A DNA stretch of 64,000 bases from Mycocentrospora acerina. Taxonomy: Eukaryota > Ascomycota > Dothideomycetes > Pleosporales. Within the stretch, counting starts at the first letter, position 1; every line of letters starts with the position of its first letter. The stretch is from NCBI GenBank assembly GCA_022701365.1, contig JAKUHH010000216.1:620001-684000 (forward strand), in the 5' to 3' direction. The position numbers and the translations under genes were made by a program. The notes below the pieces were generated by a model, which did no database searches, was not told the DNA's origin, and was given only the letters and a program-made list of their open reading frames with translations. Of this stretch, positions 22,624-34,189 are shown in pieces.

Positions 22624-23690
22624 CTAGCCATCCAACTCGCCTTCTTCGCTGCCCCGTTCTGTTACCCCGCCAGTTTCTGACCCGTTGGCTGGCAGCTGTG
22701 CTTGGGTGGATTCTGGATTGGTGGATTGAATGCCCTCCATGCTTCGTGGTGTGTCTCCAAAGTCGATGCCGTCCTCGGGTGTCCGTAGGCCGGCGTATAT
22801 GTTGGACTCGCCCTCTTTGTCTGGTGACTTTTCGTACAAATCAGCCATCAAATTGCATGCTCTTCTGATATCGCGCAGCTTGACATGTTGAATCTCCCAC
22901 CATGGCTTCCCGTCGTCGTCTGGCAGCTCGACTTCGGCCATACGCGCGCCAGCGTAAATGGAGGCAGCGGCAATGGTCCGTGATGTGAAGAGCAGGCACA
23001 TTTGTGTCGAGGCCGAGTCGGACAGAAACGCCCAAGCCGAGTTCCGCAACTTCTTGTTGTGTTCGACGGCGTAGTATTTGAGCATGTCGTACATGACCTT
23101 GTATGGCGACTCAACATTCAGATCGAAGCACAGGCTTTCCAGTAAGACGTCTTCGCTGTACAAGATGGTGTCTCGCCATTTCCAAAAATCCTTGGTTTGC
23201 TCGTCGACAAGCTTGTTTGGGTCCTTGAGGGCTACTCGAACACAAGCGACGACGAGTTCCTTCATCTTGCGGCAGTTCTCCTCGACTTTGGTAGCGAGGA
23301 AGAGTCCTGTGGCAGCGACTTGCTGGTGGGGCTGTTAGACATGCGACTGGCCAGAGGAGCGAGAGGGATACTCACATAGTGATGTAGCGGCTTGAAGCCT
23401 GGCTTCGGTTTCAGACTGTTCATCATGAGGTAGCGGTTGAAGAAGACGGCGGCTGTGCTCATGGTGGTCTGTGGCAGCTTGAGCATCATGCCCACTTGCA
23501 GGATAAAGTTGACGCCTTTGCGCCGTAATGTGCGCTCCTCTTCTGGCGCCATGCCGTCGACAATGGACGGCGCCAGCAGCAGCTCGTCCTCGGTGAATAG
23601 CCATTGCTGCTCTGCCTCTACTATGGCTGGGAGGGGTGGCCGTGGGGGATCGCGCCGGGGGGGAGGTGGGTTTGCAGTAGTCGAGACCAT
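22624..23690 (-). CDS. C-type cyclin (cyclin K / Pch1 / Ctk2-like)
   Basis: Two exons, 23690-23376 and 23322-22624 (donor GTGAGT, acceptor CCACCAG, phase 0), 337 residues. After a Pro/Arg-rich start comes WLFTEDELLLAPSIVDGMAP, then the cyclin box: GVNFILQVGMMLKLPQTTMS, VFFNRYLMMNSLK, HHYQVAATGLFLATKVEENC. The second fold follows (SPYKVMYDMLKYYAVEHNKK, TIAAASIYAGARMAEVELP). This pattern belongs to transcriptional cyclins that partner Cdk9/Cdk12-type kinases on the RNA polymerase II CTD. I favour the cyclin K/Pch1 type over cyclin C or L, without phylogeny. The acidic tail ends GSEEGELDG. The frame continues upstream only from a GTG, so the ATG at 23690 is used. Confidence 0.82.
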
Positions 23691-24478
23691 TTCCAGAGAC
23701 CTTGGGTGTGTGTTGCCAGTCACGCGTTGCTTTATTTTCCGCGACGGGGGTTGGGTAAAGAACGCGCCGTCCTGAGATGGGCAGGGAGAAGGGCGTGGCG
23801 CGGCAATATGTATAGGTGGTGTGGGATCTATTCAGGCGTGTTGTCGGGTATGTTTAAGCGTGGCGAGGGACAAGTTCAAATGTGTTGTGGGATATGTTCA
23901 AATGCGTTGCGGGATATGTCTAAACCCGTGTTGTTCAGAGAACCGTCAACGATGCATAAGAAAGAGAGCTCTCTTCCGCGGCGGGTCCGTGCAACCAGGG
24001 TCCATTCATTCGCACCTCTCATCTCCTCTCCCACACCCCAACACAAGACAAGACACCGTCAGCGAACAAGCCAGGGTTTTGTGCATGAGTTGATTCTCAA
24101 CAAAAGAATCACAAATCACATGGGAACCATGCAAGGCGATTGATTGCCTTGATCACCAAAATATGGGTATAAAGTAGATTGCAGATAAGAAAATGGGTTG
24201 ATTGTTGGCGATACCACGCCTCTCTCTTTCTTTCTCTCTCTCTCTCTCTCACTCTCTCTCTCATATAATAAAGAACCCTGTTTTTCCCAGCCTGCAAAAT
24301 GTTCCTACAAACTCCACACCACCGCCTTCTATTCATGACAAGATACATGACTGGCCAGTAGAATTACTCATACAGAAGATGGCTAGCGTATCAAACAAGG
24401 GCAGGATTATGTTGCTGTTGCTGATGTTTTTTTTGTTGTTGTACAATGCAATGTAATATGCTAACAAGCTCGAAAACT
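23691..24478. other. intergenic with minisatellite and TC tract
   Basis: About 790 bp between the cyclin start and the Gdt1 3' end. Besides the 22-bp minisatellite it carries a C/T-only tract at about 24220-24262 (mostly TC repeats). No coding region supported. Confidence 0.55.
23816..23925 (+). repeat. 22-bp minisatellite, five diverged units
   Basis: Five tandem 22-bp units at 23816, 23838, 23860, 23882 and 23904. The consensus is about GTGTTGYGGGATATGTTCAA followed by RY. Units differ at several positions but keep exact length. It lies about 125-235 bp upstream of the cyclin ATG, so in its likely promoter or 5' UTR. Confidence 0.75.
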
Positions 24479-26253
24479 TTATTCGTGGTAAAAGGTCTCA
24501 AATGAGTAGATGACGCCAAAGACGAGGAAAGCGATGGCGCCGCCGAGAGTGACTGTCAGGCGTTAGTTTTGATTCGATTGTTATTTAATAACAGGGATAG
24601 TATAGACCAGGGGATGTGTGACGAAGAAGAAGAAGAAAAAAATGTCTTACCGTTGCGCATGCTGATCCGTCCAGCGATAGCACGGCCGCCAATGACTGCT
24701 CCAGCAGTGCATATTCCGTGTCCGACAATCGCACCAGCAGTGACCCACCAGTAGTCGGATCCTGCTGCCATGGCGACTGTGGCAATCTGGCTGCGGTCAC
24801 CCCATTCACCAAGGAAGGTCATGACAAACGTTTGAACCCATGCAGGGCTGAGAAGCAAGGAAAAGAGATTGTTCAGGCCGCCCAGAAGGCTGGATAGCGA
24901 GGATCCGCTGGGCGAGGGCGAGCGATCAGGAGAGGTGGATGGGCTTCGTGCTGGGGCTGGCAGTCTCGAGTTTGAGCGCGAGCGGCGCAATTGGCCAGAC
25001 TCGAGGGCGTATGGCGAGATGGAGGATCGGCGGCGGTTCTTCTTGTGGCGCGCCTGCTGCTCCTTCTCCTCGAGCTCCTGCTCGACTTCGCGCATTTCCT
25101 CGCCAACGCCATCGTCGGAGCTCATGGCCAGACCTTCTCTCATGAGCTTGACGCCAAAGACGAGGAACAGGACGGCGGCGGCCATGTGCGTGAACTGCTC
25201 GTTGAGGAATGCTGGCACGGCGTGGCCGAGCAAGGCCGAGAGCACCGTCATGACGATGAGGGCGGAGAAGGCGGCGGAGAAGACCTGGAGGCGCGGGTGG
25301 CGCATGGCCATGAGCGCGGCGACGAGGAACGTCTTGTCGCCAATCTCGGAGAAGATGATCATGGTAAAGGACAGCACAAAGGAGTGGAAGGGCTGGATGA
25401 CGCCCGTGGTGGCATCGTCGCCGGGGATGGTGGAGGGGGGCGCCTTGGTCTTTGGGATCGTGGCCAGGGGGTCCTTTGCGGAGACGCCGCCGGGGACGGG
25501 GTGGGGGATGTCGTGGGGGGTGTCGGGGAGGTCGGTGGGTTTCTGGGCATGTCGTCAGTGCTGGCCTTGAGCGATGTGGTTGTGGTTGTCGTCGCCATTG
25601 TCATTGTCATTGTCGTCGTCAATGTCATCATCATTGTCGTCGTCGTCAATGCCATCATCATCACCATCTTCCCCGGGGCTGGAGAGTGCAGAGCAGCAAC
25701 TTACCTCAAGACCCACGGCACCCAGGGCGCGCGTGGCGGTTTCGGCGTCGGCGGCGTCGCCCTGCAGGTGCTTCTGGTCGCCGTGGGGCAGCGGCGGGGC
25801 CTCCTTGGGCGACTCGGGCACCTTCTCCATCTTCTCGCCGTGCTTCTCCTCGTGCGCCAGGCGCTCCTTGTCCTTTGCCGACACGCCGCCCTCGGTGCCC
25901 GTCTTGCCCGTGGCCAGCTTGCGGTCGGGGTCCTGCATGACGCTCTTGTCGCCGTCCAGCACGGCGTCGTCGGCGCCGACCAGCGTCGAGCCCTTGGCGG
26001 CACTGCTCGCCGTCTTGCCCGGCTTCAGGTCCTCGACGACGGCGGGCAGCTTGTGCGAGGCCGTGGGCTTGTCGTCGACGTAGGGCCCGTGGTGCGGCTT
26101 TCCGTCGAAGCCATCGACGGGCGCGTCCTTGGTGCCCTTGAGCGCGGCCTGCGGTGCGGGCGACGGGTCGGGCTCGGAGCTGGCGGCGGGGGTCGACGCG
26201 GCGAGGGCATGGACGGCGGGCAGGAGCAGCAGGAGGGAGTGCCGCAGTCTCAT
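24479..26253 (-). CDS. GDT1: Gdt1/TMEM165 family (UPF0016) Ca2+/Mn2+:H+ antiporter
   Basis: Three exons, 26253-25705, 25542-24651, 24552-24479, with standard sites (GTAAGT/CCCAG, GTAAGAC/GACAG), 504 residues. A signal peptide (MRLRHSLLLLLPAVHALAAS) is followed by a roughly 200-residue hydrophilic lumenal segment rich in Lys/Asp/Pro. Two copies of the family signature follow: EIGDKT at about 249-254 and EWGDRSQ at about 429-435, each starting a three-helix half. The loop between the halves is acidic, then Arg/Ser-rich (EEMREVEQELEEKEQQARH; SPSTSPDRSPSPSG). The protein probably loads Ca2+/Mn2+ into the Golgi for glycosylation (family knowledge). The last exon gives VTLGGAIAFLVFGVIYSFET, completing the final helix. 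The N-terminal segment is longer than in yeast Gdt1. Confidence 0.92.
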
Positions 26254-27014
26254 GGTGGCGGTGGAGTGGTGGGCTCTGGTGGACTCTGGCGTGTTCTGCT
26301 GCACTCTGCTGCACTCTACTGTACTCTGCTGCACTCTGCTGCACCTGCTCTTGGCTGTGGCCGTGTGGTGTGGTGTGCAATGTGGTGGTGTGCAATGTGG
26401 CGTCGCGCTGTTCGAGTGCTGTGCTGCGCGTATCAACGTATCAATCGAAAAGGCCAGGTAGGATAGAGAGCGTCAGAAGGGCAAGGGATTACAAAGTAAA
26501 AGCAAACGGCCACGGTGACCAGTGTCAGACCAGGCACTTGAATGGAGAGGCAGCGGTCCAGCAAAATAAAGCACAGCAATGCCCAGCACCTGCGCGAGGG
26601 AGAGCTGACGATGCGCCCCAGGGGTACGTGCAGCCAGTCCGCTAGAACCATTCTATTTACGTACAGCGACGTATAACTAGGGGGCGTCGACAGCCTCTCG
26701 AGGCTCGGAAAAGGGGCTTCAAAACAAACGTGGCGGACGCTCCCCGCGTTTCAGACCCAAAACACTTGCGTGTCCAGCCAGAGGCCCGCCACAGACGGCC
26801 GCCCTGTCTCCGGCCGTGGCCACGCTGCCACGCTGCCACGCTGCCGTGCTGGTGTGCTGGTTGAGACACGTGACTGCCCGTGCCTTAGTCATCCGCCCTT
26901 CGCGCATCCGCGCATCAACCACAACAAACCATGCATCGCCGCTCTCCAACCACGCCTTGACTCTTCATCACGCAGGCCCTTGCCATACACCGACACGCTT
27001 CCATTTGAGCAGGC
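26254..27014. other. divergent promoter, Gdt1 / telobox protein, with short tandem repeats
   Basis: About 760 bp between divergent genes. Tandem 10-bp-like CTGCTGCACT units lie at about 26293-26345 in the Gdt1 5' side, and a CCACGCTG triplet repeat lies at about 26818-26845. GC-rich, no supported gene. Confidence 0.55.
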
Positions 27015-29939
27015 ATGGCCGACCTTAGAGGTGCGCGGGCCGCAAGCCGGCGCAAAGCACCAACCCCGCAACCCCAGTCAAGACCAACTGCTCAGCAGGA
27101 TGCACGCGCATCGCAAGCCCGCAGGCTGCGCAGCGCAAGTCGCGACGTGGAAGAGGGACCTGCCCAGCTGCCAGACCCGCCGCGCCGGAGTGTGCGGCAG
27201 ACCAGTGTCTTGAGTGCAGTCAATGAAAGTGAGGGCCAAGGGCAGATAGCGCGCAAGACAAAGACAAAGCCAAAGCCCGCAAAGAAGGCACCACTGGGTC
27301 AGTAGTCACTCTCGAGCCACCAACGCCCACCGCCCAACACCCAGCACCCAGCACCCAATACCCAATACCCACTACCAAACACCCACCACCCACCACCCAC
27401 CACCCAACATCCAACACCATGCAATCTGCTCGACATCTTTGTGCCCGTTCATCCACCCGCCCATACATTCGCTGCAACGGAGACGCTGCATTCACCTGCT
27501 AACTTGCATGCGCCCCAGACCTGACCACTGTTGATGAAATTGACACCCAGCTCGACCCAGAGGATGCGCCGGGGACACCTCCGCGCACCCAGTTTGAGAG
27601 TTCAGCCGTGTATCGTTCGCCTGGTGCAGTCTCCCAAATGTCGGGGACCACTGCCATGCCTTCGTTTTCGCAAATAGAAGACGATTCTCTAGACGCCGAA
27701 ATCATCATCAAAAACCTGCGCAAGCTCGGCAACGCTGCAGAAGATTTCTTAGACCACATTGTGCCCGATGAAGGAAACAGCATCAGTGACTTGCAAAACC
27801 TCCAACAAATACAGACGCCCGATTCGAGATTCTTCAAACAGTATCAAGAATTGGATGAGGAGCTCGACGAATACGTAAAAGACTTCAAAACCCAGGAACA
27901 AGACTACATCATCTTGCCGCGTGTTCATCGTGCGCTTTTCGATGCAGACGGAGACGTGGACGCGGCAAAAACTGGGCTCGACTCAATTCTCTACCTCACT
28001 AACCTCGTCACTTTCGCCAAAAACATGATTCGCCCTGATTTGAATTCAAAGGGTATCTGGGACGCTCTTCGGCAGCTCGACATGACGTTTCCAGGCTTCT
28101 TCGTATCCTCTCTCTCCGAACAAACCCCTGCGTCAGGGGGGGAGAGTGCGCTGCTAAAAAAAACGTTCAAACTGGCCCTGGAGATGCGTACACAGTTTGT
28201 GATTATGGTGTTGCAGCGTTCTCTCGGCGACATTGCCTTTGATCCTGATCGTGTGCTCACCGATGTCTTTTTTCACTCGGATGCTTCACAAGAGCCGGGA
28301 CGGTCCCCTATTCGTGGGTGGAGTAATGCAGCATTGGGCGAGGGATCACCCCTGTCTGAACGCTTCCGGACCGCTGTTACCAAACGAATGGAAGTGATTC
28401 GAAATTACTTTCCCATGGATGCCGGATCGTTGGAGCGAGGGGAAAAGGTTCTCATAGACGAGTTGGTTGACAAATTTCCATGGGACGGGAAGAAGGGAAT
28501 CATGGTGCAAATTCTGGATTGGACCCGCCTCCGGTACGGGGAGCTTCGCGCTGCTACCGAGAAGCTCGGTGGAGCCGCAGCGATCGTGCGCAACGTGAAG
28601 AAAGCAAGGGACAGTCGTCCGCCAGCCACTGAATCAACGACAGCAACCTCCATCTCGCAACAAACACATCGAAGGAAGCGAAGTTCATTCGGGCCAGACA
28701 GGAGACGAAGCAGTCGCAGATTCAACCCCAATGCACCTGTAGATTTGCGGACGATTGAGGCCTTGAAAGCACATGAGCGAGCGTCCCAAGTTCAGGCCGA
28801 AGTAGAGGCATTGCCTGGAACTCCCGTAGATCCAGTAGCTCAACAACTAGTCGAAGAAACCCGTCAAGACGAACCTATTTCCGAAGACGAGCAAGACGAT
28901 TGGCAGACGACGCTCGCCGAGGACGACTTGCAGGTGGAGAAGCAGCTTGAAAAGGAGGCAGAGCGATCAGTCGAGGAGGTTTCTGGCTCAGCCCCGCCAA
29001 AGATTGGATTGGATCTAGTCAGAGAGCTCATAGCAGTCTCTCAACCAGAGAAGGAAAACCGAGCCAAGCAGAGGATTTTTGACCGCCAACCAAATGCCCA
29101 ACGCGTTGAATTTGGAGACGGATTCAGCAGCCAGGTCACAACCGCGCCATCAAACACAACAAAGGACCCTGAACTTACCAAACCGCCGTCCAGAAAGCGC
29201 GCACGCCCTGCTGACGACGACGACAACGATGAAGACTCGGGCTCCGACGCATTCGAGACGTCGGACCGCACCGCCCGCGTAGAACAACGAAGACAGCTCG
29301 CCCCCGCCACAAAAAGAATCCGAGTCGAACCCCCCTCCTCTGCCGCTGCTCCTCCCTCCCACCAACCTCCCCGCGCCGCCGCCGCCGCGGAAGAAGAAGA
29401 TTCCCGCTCCGAAGCCTCGGCCCCAGACATGACGGAGGAAGCGCCCGCCCCCTCGACCTACCGCGCCCAACACCACCTGGCGCAGCAAAACACGGCCTTT
29501 GTCAGTACGCAGCGCGAGCGCAAACCCCGGACGGCTTGGAGTGTAGAAGCCGAGGAGGCGTTTGTTGTATACATGAGCCAGTTCCCGCAGAAATACTCGA
29601 TGATTCAAAGACACGACCAGAGCTCCGAGGGTTTCGGTGTTCTTGAGGGGCGGACACAGGTCAATCTTAAAGACAAGGCGGTAAATATGGCGGTGAATAT
29701 GATTAGGTGAGTTTTTTTTTCTTTCTCTCTTTTTTTCTTTTCTTTCCATCTCTCTCACTCTCTCTTTCCTTTTTTTTTGTGGAGAGGGGAGTGCGTTTGA
29801 CATGATAAATGGGAAACTTTGCTGACGAAACATTTCAATCAATAGGTCTGGGACTGGATTAAGGCCTGGGTTTGAGAATGTAGTGGGGCCGGCGACGCAG
29901 GTGGGGAGGGCGTTGTTGGATGCGGGGTTTAGGTGGTGA
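27015..29939 (+). CDS. telobox (Myb/SANT) DNA-binding protein, TRF-like
   Basis: Three exons, 27015-27297, 27519-29706, 29846-29939, 854 residues. The C-terminal Myb-like domain (about 760-830) reads AWSVEAEEAFVVYMSQFPQ, then a spaced helix and GRTQVNLKDKAVNMAVNM. The final V-x-LKDK-x-x-N block is the telobox signature of TRF/Taz1/Tbf1-type proteins. Residues about 150-430 are helical (IIIKNLRKLGNAAEDFLDHI; FVIMVLQRSLGDIAF) and could be the TRF-homology dimerisation part. The region in between is acidic and basic, low complexity, with probable NLS (RRKRSS, SRKRARP). Telomere-repeat or telobox-promoter binding is inferred from the motif. The tail after intron 2 (SGTGLRPGFENV...RW) is short. 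Start is the first ATG. Confidence 0.72.
27298..27518 (+). repeat. C-rich ACCCAN hexamer array in telobox-gene intron 1
   Basis: The 221-nt intron holds a run of CACCCAG / TACCCAA / CACCCAC units at about 27325-27415, roughly period 7. Branch-like CTGCTAAC and acceptor CCCCAG close the intron. No frame runs through it. It is simple sequence, not exact telomere repeat. Confidence 0.6.
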
Positions 29940-30338
29940 TTTTTATGCGCTGGTTTGTTCTCTTGGAGTCTTTTGGAGTTGTTTACGGGGACAGTGGCAT
30001 GATTGCTTGCTTGTCAGCCAGCCAGCTAGCCACTGTAGGCGTTTTTTTCTCTCACACACACACACTCTCTCTCTCTCTTGGGATGACTTGGCTTCGACAA
30101 ATGAGAGAAGTTTTTATTGATACCCGGAACCTCCCCCTTTTTTTTGGAGGTTTCTCGTCGTATATCATTTATTTATTCATATTTCTATAACATGACGAGT
30201 TGATGTTGTTTTTGTTTTATTTTTCAATCATGAGTGCCTGATCAAGTCATTTTTTCTTTCTTTCCCCCTCTCTTCCTCCCTCCCTCCCTCTCTCTCTCCC
30301 TCTTTTCACCACGGTTCCAACAGCTACAATGGCTACAA
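29940..30338. other. intergenic, convergent 3' ends, T/C-rich
   Basis: About 400 bp between the telobox gene and the zinc-ribbon gene (convergent). It has CA/CT tracts at 30051-30079 and 30269-30303 and T-runs. Nothing coding. Confidence 0.5.
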
Positions 30339-31403
30339 TCACTCCCTCTCCCGCCACCTCACGCCCCACTCGCCCTTTGCAAAGCTACTCTCCACCACCA
30401 CGCCCTTCATAACGGCCTCGCATTTCCGCCGCTCCGTTCCGCCGCCGCCGCCGCCGCCCCCTTCTTTTTCAACCAAGAACCCAAATGCGCAACCCCTCCT
30501 CGCGGCCTTGCGCACCATTTCCCTCTCATCGGCTCTCTTCTGGCCCTCCCGCCGCTTGAGCTTCATCTCGTCTGTTTCGTGGATGCGCTCTGCCCAGCCC
30601 TTTTCGCCGCCCACACTGCCATTGACGTCGTTTTGCGACTGCGGGGGACGGACTTTGCCGCTTCCGTAGCCGTAGGCTGCGGAGTCAGGGTCGGCGGAGG
30701 CGTGGTGGTCTTGGAGCTGCTGGGCGTCGGGTTCGAGGACGATGCCGCCGGTGTCGTCTTCGGGGTCGGAGTCGGACATGGATTCTTCTTCTTCCTCCTC
30801 CTCTTCCTCCTCTTCTTCACTAGTGAGTGGGTCGTGTTGTCTTGTTGCTGGCAAAGGGGAAGGGTTGTCCATCATGTCGACGCTTCGCCAGTCTTCTGGC
30901 TTCTCGACGACGAAGCGCGCCCTGCGGTTCTTGCGGCGCCCATAGACTTTTTCGGGGTCCTTTCCGCGCTGGAAGACGACTTGTTCAACGGTGCTGCATT
31001 CCATGATGATGCGGTGGTCGCCTTTTGTGGCTTTGGCTTTTGACGATGTTTTTTTCTTGTGTTTTCTCTCGCCTTTGCCAAAGTCTGGGTCGGGCTTTTC
31101 GGGCTGCTGCTCCTGGGGGTTTGCTAGGACTTCTGGGAGGGCTCCATTCTTCAGGGACTCGAGACTTGCGCCGTTGAGCAGGGCGGCAAAGGCGGCCTCG
31201 ATCTTTCGGTCCGTGGGGCCTGGCTTGTTGTTTCGGCAACGTGCTGAGCAGTACTTTACTTCTGTTGCGCCCGTGTTGCGGCGCTGGCCGATTACACGGC
31301 CGCAGGTGTGGCAATAGGGGACTGAGTCGCCAATTGTGAGGTAGAGAGGCGGCGGGGTGGCGGCGTGTTTGTTGGGACGAGACCAGGAATCCATCCACGA
31401 CAT
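30339..31403 (-). CDS. zinc-ribbon protein with acidic/basic tail, unknown function
   Basis: Intronless, 354 residues from the ATG at 31403 (MSWMDSWSRPNKHAA). An N-terminal zinc ribbon contains YCHTCGRVIGQRRN then YCSARCRNN, a C-x2-C plus C-x3-C pair similar to the small DUF2256-like ribbon. A helical stretch (KIEAAFAALLNGASLESL) and a conserved-looking block (RIIMECSTVEQVVFQRGKDP, GRRKNRRARFVVEKPEDW) follow. Then come a run of about 12 Glu, an Asp/Ser segment and a Gly run. The frame continues 90 codons upstream of the chosen start, but without family-like sequence. It may be nuclear; no partner can be named. Confidence 0.65.
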   Translation of the reverse strand: MSWMDSWSRPNKHAATPPPLYLTIGDSVPYCHTCGRVIGQRRNTGATEVKYCSARCRNNKPGPTDRKIEAAFAALLNGASLESLKNGALPEVLANPQEQQPEKPDPDFGKGERKHKKKTSSKAKATKGDHRIIMECSTVEQVVFQRGKDPEKVYGRRKNRRARFVVEKPEDWRSVDMMDNPSPLPATRQHDPLTSEEEEEEEEEEEESMSDSDPEDDTGGIVLEPDAQQLQDHHASADPDSAAYGYGSGKVRPPQSQNDVNGSVGGEKGWAERIHETDEMKLKRREGQKRADEREMVRKAARRGCAFGFLVEKEGGGGGGGGTERRKCEAVMKGVVVESSFAKGEWGVRWRERE

Positions 31404-32470
31404 GCTGGAAAAGGGCAATGATTGTTGTTGCTGGGGGAGTGATGGAAGGGGGTTGTGTCTTTGGATTGAGAATGTGCACCTTGTGGTTGCTCGATGTAGC
31501 TGTTGGAGTGGCGAGTTTGTTAAGAACGAGAAGAGACGTGAGTGGATCGCTTCCAGCGGTGCCCTTTGGTGGAAGGAATGCTGAGGCGGAATTATGCAAC
31601 GTGCAAGATGAGATGCGTGCGAGATGGTCGAGTGTGGAGATCTGGGGCTACGGATGCACGACGTCATCGGCATTCACGCTCTGGATGTGTGCACCTGCAG
31701 TCCATCCATTGTGTGCGGGTCGAATGTGTCCAAGGGCGCAACGAGCACACTTTCTGTCGGCACATGCGACTGTTCCTGGGCTAGAGGAAGTGTCATGACG
31801 TACTCGAGAGGGCATTTCAGCCTCAGCACGTGGACTCGTGCTGCGAACGCAACTTAGGGCTGAGCAGAACGTCTCGCCGGCGGCATCTCTGCACTTGTAG
31901 CATCTTCTCAAGGCTACGCTGGCTGTCCTGTCTTGGAGGATGGCGCAGATGAGGCTCTTCCCACAAAGGGTGCCACTGTGCCACTCGTCCCCTCTTCTTC
32001 CCGTGGCAGCCCCAGAGCGTGAAGGTTGCCCAAAGCAGAAGCAGCAGCGAACATGTCGCAACCTCTCGCGGTTCGGTCGCTCGATCCAAAACACGCATCG
32101 TCCGCCTGGGGCGTGGAAGCTGACTCTCCCGACGCTTCCATTAAAATCACCGACTTGGCTCGATTGGCCGCGACGGTGGCCGACTCCCCCACCTGACAAC
32201 GGCCAGCGCCCTCGGATGTTTTCAGTCGACACGATTTGTTGCCGAGCTTAGCAGGGCGTTGCCTTCTCGGATGACAGTCTGCAAACGCAGGTAATCAAGA
32301 CTCCATATTGCCGAGATGGGGCAGGTCCTATATCTCGTCCGTCTGCGCTCCCCCGGGGCTCAACAAAAGGGGCATTTTTTCATATCGTTGAACTCCTTGG
32401 GCTCTAATCTTCGCTGAACACATTATCACGTCTTCCCCCTCGCCGCCGCGACCAGTTTCAAAGCGGACAA
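31404..32470. other. divergent intergenic region
   Basis: About 1.07 kb between the divergent zinc-ribbon and pantothenate kinase genes. Long overlapping open frames on both strands (up to 194 codons on minus, 31648-32232) reflect GC-rich sequence and conflict with one another; no domain is visible. Treated as promoter and 5' UTR of both genes. Confidence 0.45.
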
Positions 32471-34189
32471 ATGGAAGACCCATCGCTATCAGCAGGACTA
32501 GGCTCATCTTCACTACCCTTTTCTCACCCTCCGTATTACTGCCCGCCCGTTGCCAAACGCCCGCAGAGTGTGCGCCATCGCAGGAACCTGAAGAGAGCTC
32601 GGCTGCAGCCAAGGCCCAGAACCGCCGCATCCATGTCGCCGCCAGCTGTTGATGCGCACCCCGCGACGGAAGAAACCGGACGCAGCCCGTCGCATGCCCT
32701 CTCCACGAGCGTTTCGTCCATTGCCGACGCGACGCGCCCCAGACGGCCCACGGTCTTGAGCGACATTCAAGACACCATCTCGCACCCGGGCAATGTGAGG
32801 ATCAACGTCCAGGGCGCCTTCATCACCGACGAGGAGCAGCCCAGCACGCCCCAGAGCGAGGACTATGAGCACGATCCCCGCGACATCCGCCTGCCCAACC
32901 ACACGGCCGTCGTGAGCCATATTGCGATTGATGTAAGTCGACTCGACGTGTCACGTGCCTGCCTGCATGCGGCACGCGACCACCTCTGTGCGCCCGCAAC
33001 GCCTGCCCAGCATGCTAATGATTGCTTTTGCAGATCGGCGGCTCCCTTGCGAAGCTCGTATACTTTTCGCGCGAGCTCGGCGACGACTCGGGCGGCCGTC
33101 TCAACTTCCTCAAGTTTGAGACAGACCGGATAGAGACATGTATTGAGTTTATGCGCAAGCTCAAGGCCGACCACAAGCAGAATAATGGTTCCGCGCCAGG
33201 CGAGCTGTGCGTCATGGCGACAGGCGGCGGTGCATTCAAGTACTATGACCGCATCACAGAAGCGCTGGGCGTTGAGGTCATACGGGAAGACGAGATGGAG
33301 TGTCTGATCATAGGTATGGTTGCATCTCCACAGCGCGCACGACGTCAACAACATGGCATGCTGATACACATCCACAGGCCTCGACTTCTTCATCAACGAA
33401 ATCCCCACCGAGGTCTTCACCTACAGCGAAGACAGCCCCATGTCTTTCGTGCCCTTCCCTCCCGACCCACCAAACATCTACCCCTACCTCCTCGTCAACA
33501 TTGGCTCAGGCGTCTCCATGATCAAGGTCTCGGGCCCGCGCCAATACGAGCGCATCGGCGGGACTTCTCTCGGCGGGGGCACACTCTGGGGCCTCCTCTC
33601 CATGCTGACCGGCGCACGCACCTTTGACGACATGCTGCGGCTCGCGGAAAAAGGCGACAACTCGACCGTCGACCTCCTCGTCGGCGACATCTACGGCCAG
33701 GCCTACAACAAGATCGGCCTCAAGAGCACCCACATTGCCTCGTCGTTTGGCAAAGTCTACAAGATGAAGCGCGCTGCCGAGCTCGATGCAGAAGATGGAT
33801 GCAATGGCGACATGAAGCACCGCGAAGAAGCAGAGCACGTCGAGGGGTCTGCCGAACTCCCCCACGCCCCGGGCACCTTCCGCCCCGAAGACATATCCCG
33901 CTCGCTGCTCTACGCCGTGTCCAACAACATTGGCCAGATTGCCTATCTGCACGCCGAAAAGCACGGGCTCGAGAGAATCTACTTTGGCGGCTCCTTCATT
34001 GGCGGCCACTCCCAGACGATGAACACGCTATCCTATGCCATCAAGTTTTGGTCAAAGGGCTCCAAGCAAGCGTACTTTCTCAGACATGAGGGGTACTTGG
34101 GGAGCGTGGGCGCATTCTTGAAGAGGCAGCCTAGGAATTGGGGGAGGAGAGGGAGTTTGGACGGGGGGCCGCGGACAGCGGGGTTCTAG
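32471..34189 (+). CDS. pantothenate kinase, eukaryotic type II
   Basis: ATP-dependent phosphorylation of pantothenate, the first and controlling step of CoA synthesis. Three exons, 32471-32932, 33034-33313, 33378-34189, 517 residues. The first 150 residues are a low-complexity extension (another ATG at about 32633). Then the kinase: HIAIDIGGSLAKLVYFSREL (phosphate-binding loop), GELCVMATGGGAFKYYD, the conserved switch LDFFINEIPTEVFTY, then PYLLVNIGSGVSM, RIGGTSLGGGTLWGL, DISRSLLYAVSNNIGQIAYL and FGGSFIGGH, ending with AYFLRHEGYLGSVGAFL. All type II blocks are present. It starts divergently from the zinc-ribbon gene. A poly-G run follows the stop codon closely. Confidence 0.95.

Noticed and set aside
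25359..26466. Very long frames on plus strand opposite Gdt1 (up to 491 codons)
   Set aside because: They are mirror frames of a GC-rich gene with strong codon bias; the minus strand carries signal peptide, Gdt1 signatures and good introns.
27325..27415. Interstitial telomere repeat
   Set aside because: Units are ACCCAC/ACCCAG/ACCCAA rather than CCCTAA and the array is inside a normal intron.
31648..32232. 194-codon open frame on minus strand in the divergent region 31.4-32.5 kb
   Set aside because: Overlaps several equally long frames on both strands in GC-rich DNA; Cys/Arg/Ser composition typical of spurious frames; lies where two promoters are expected.
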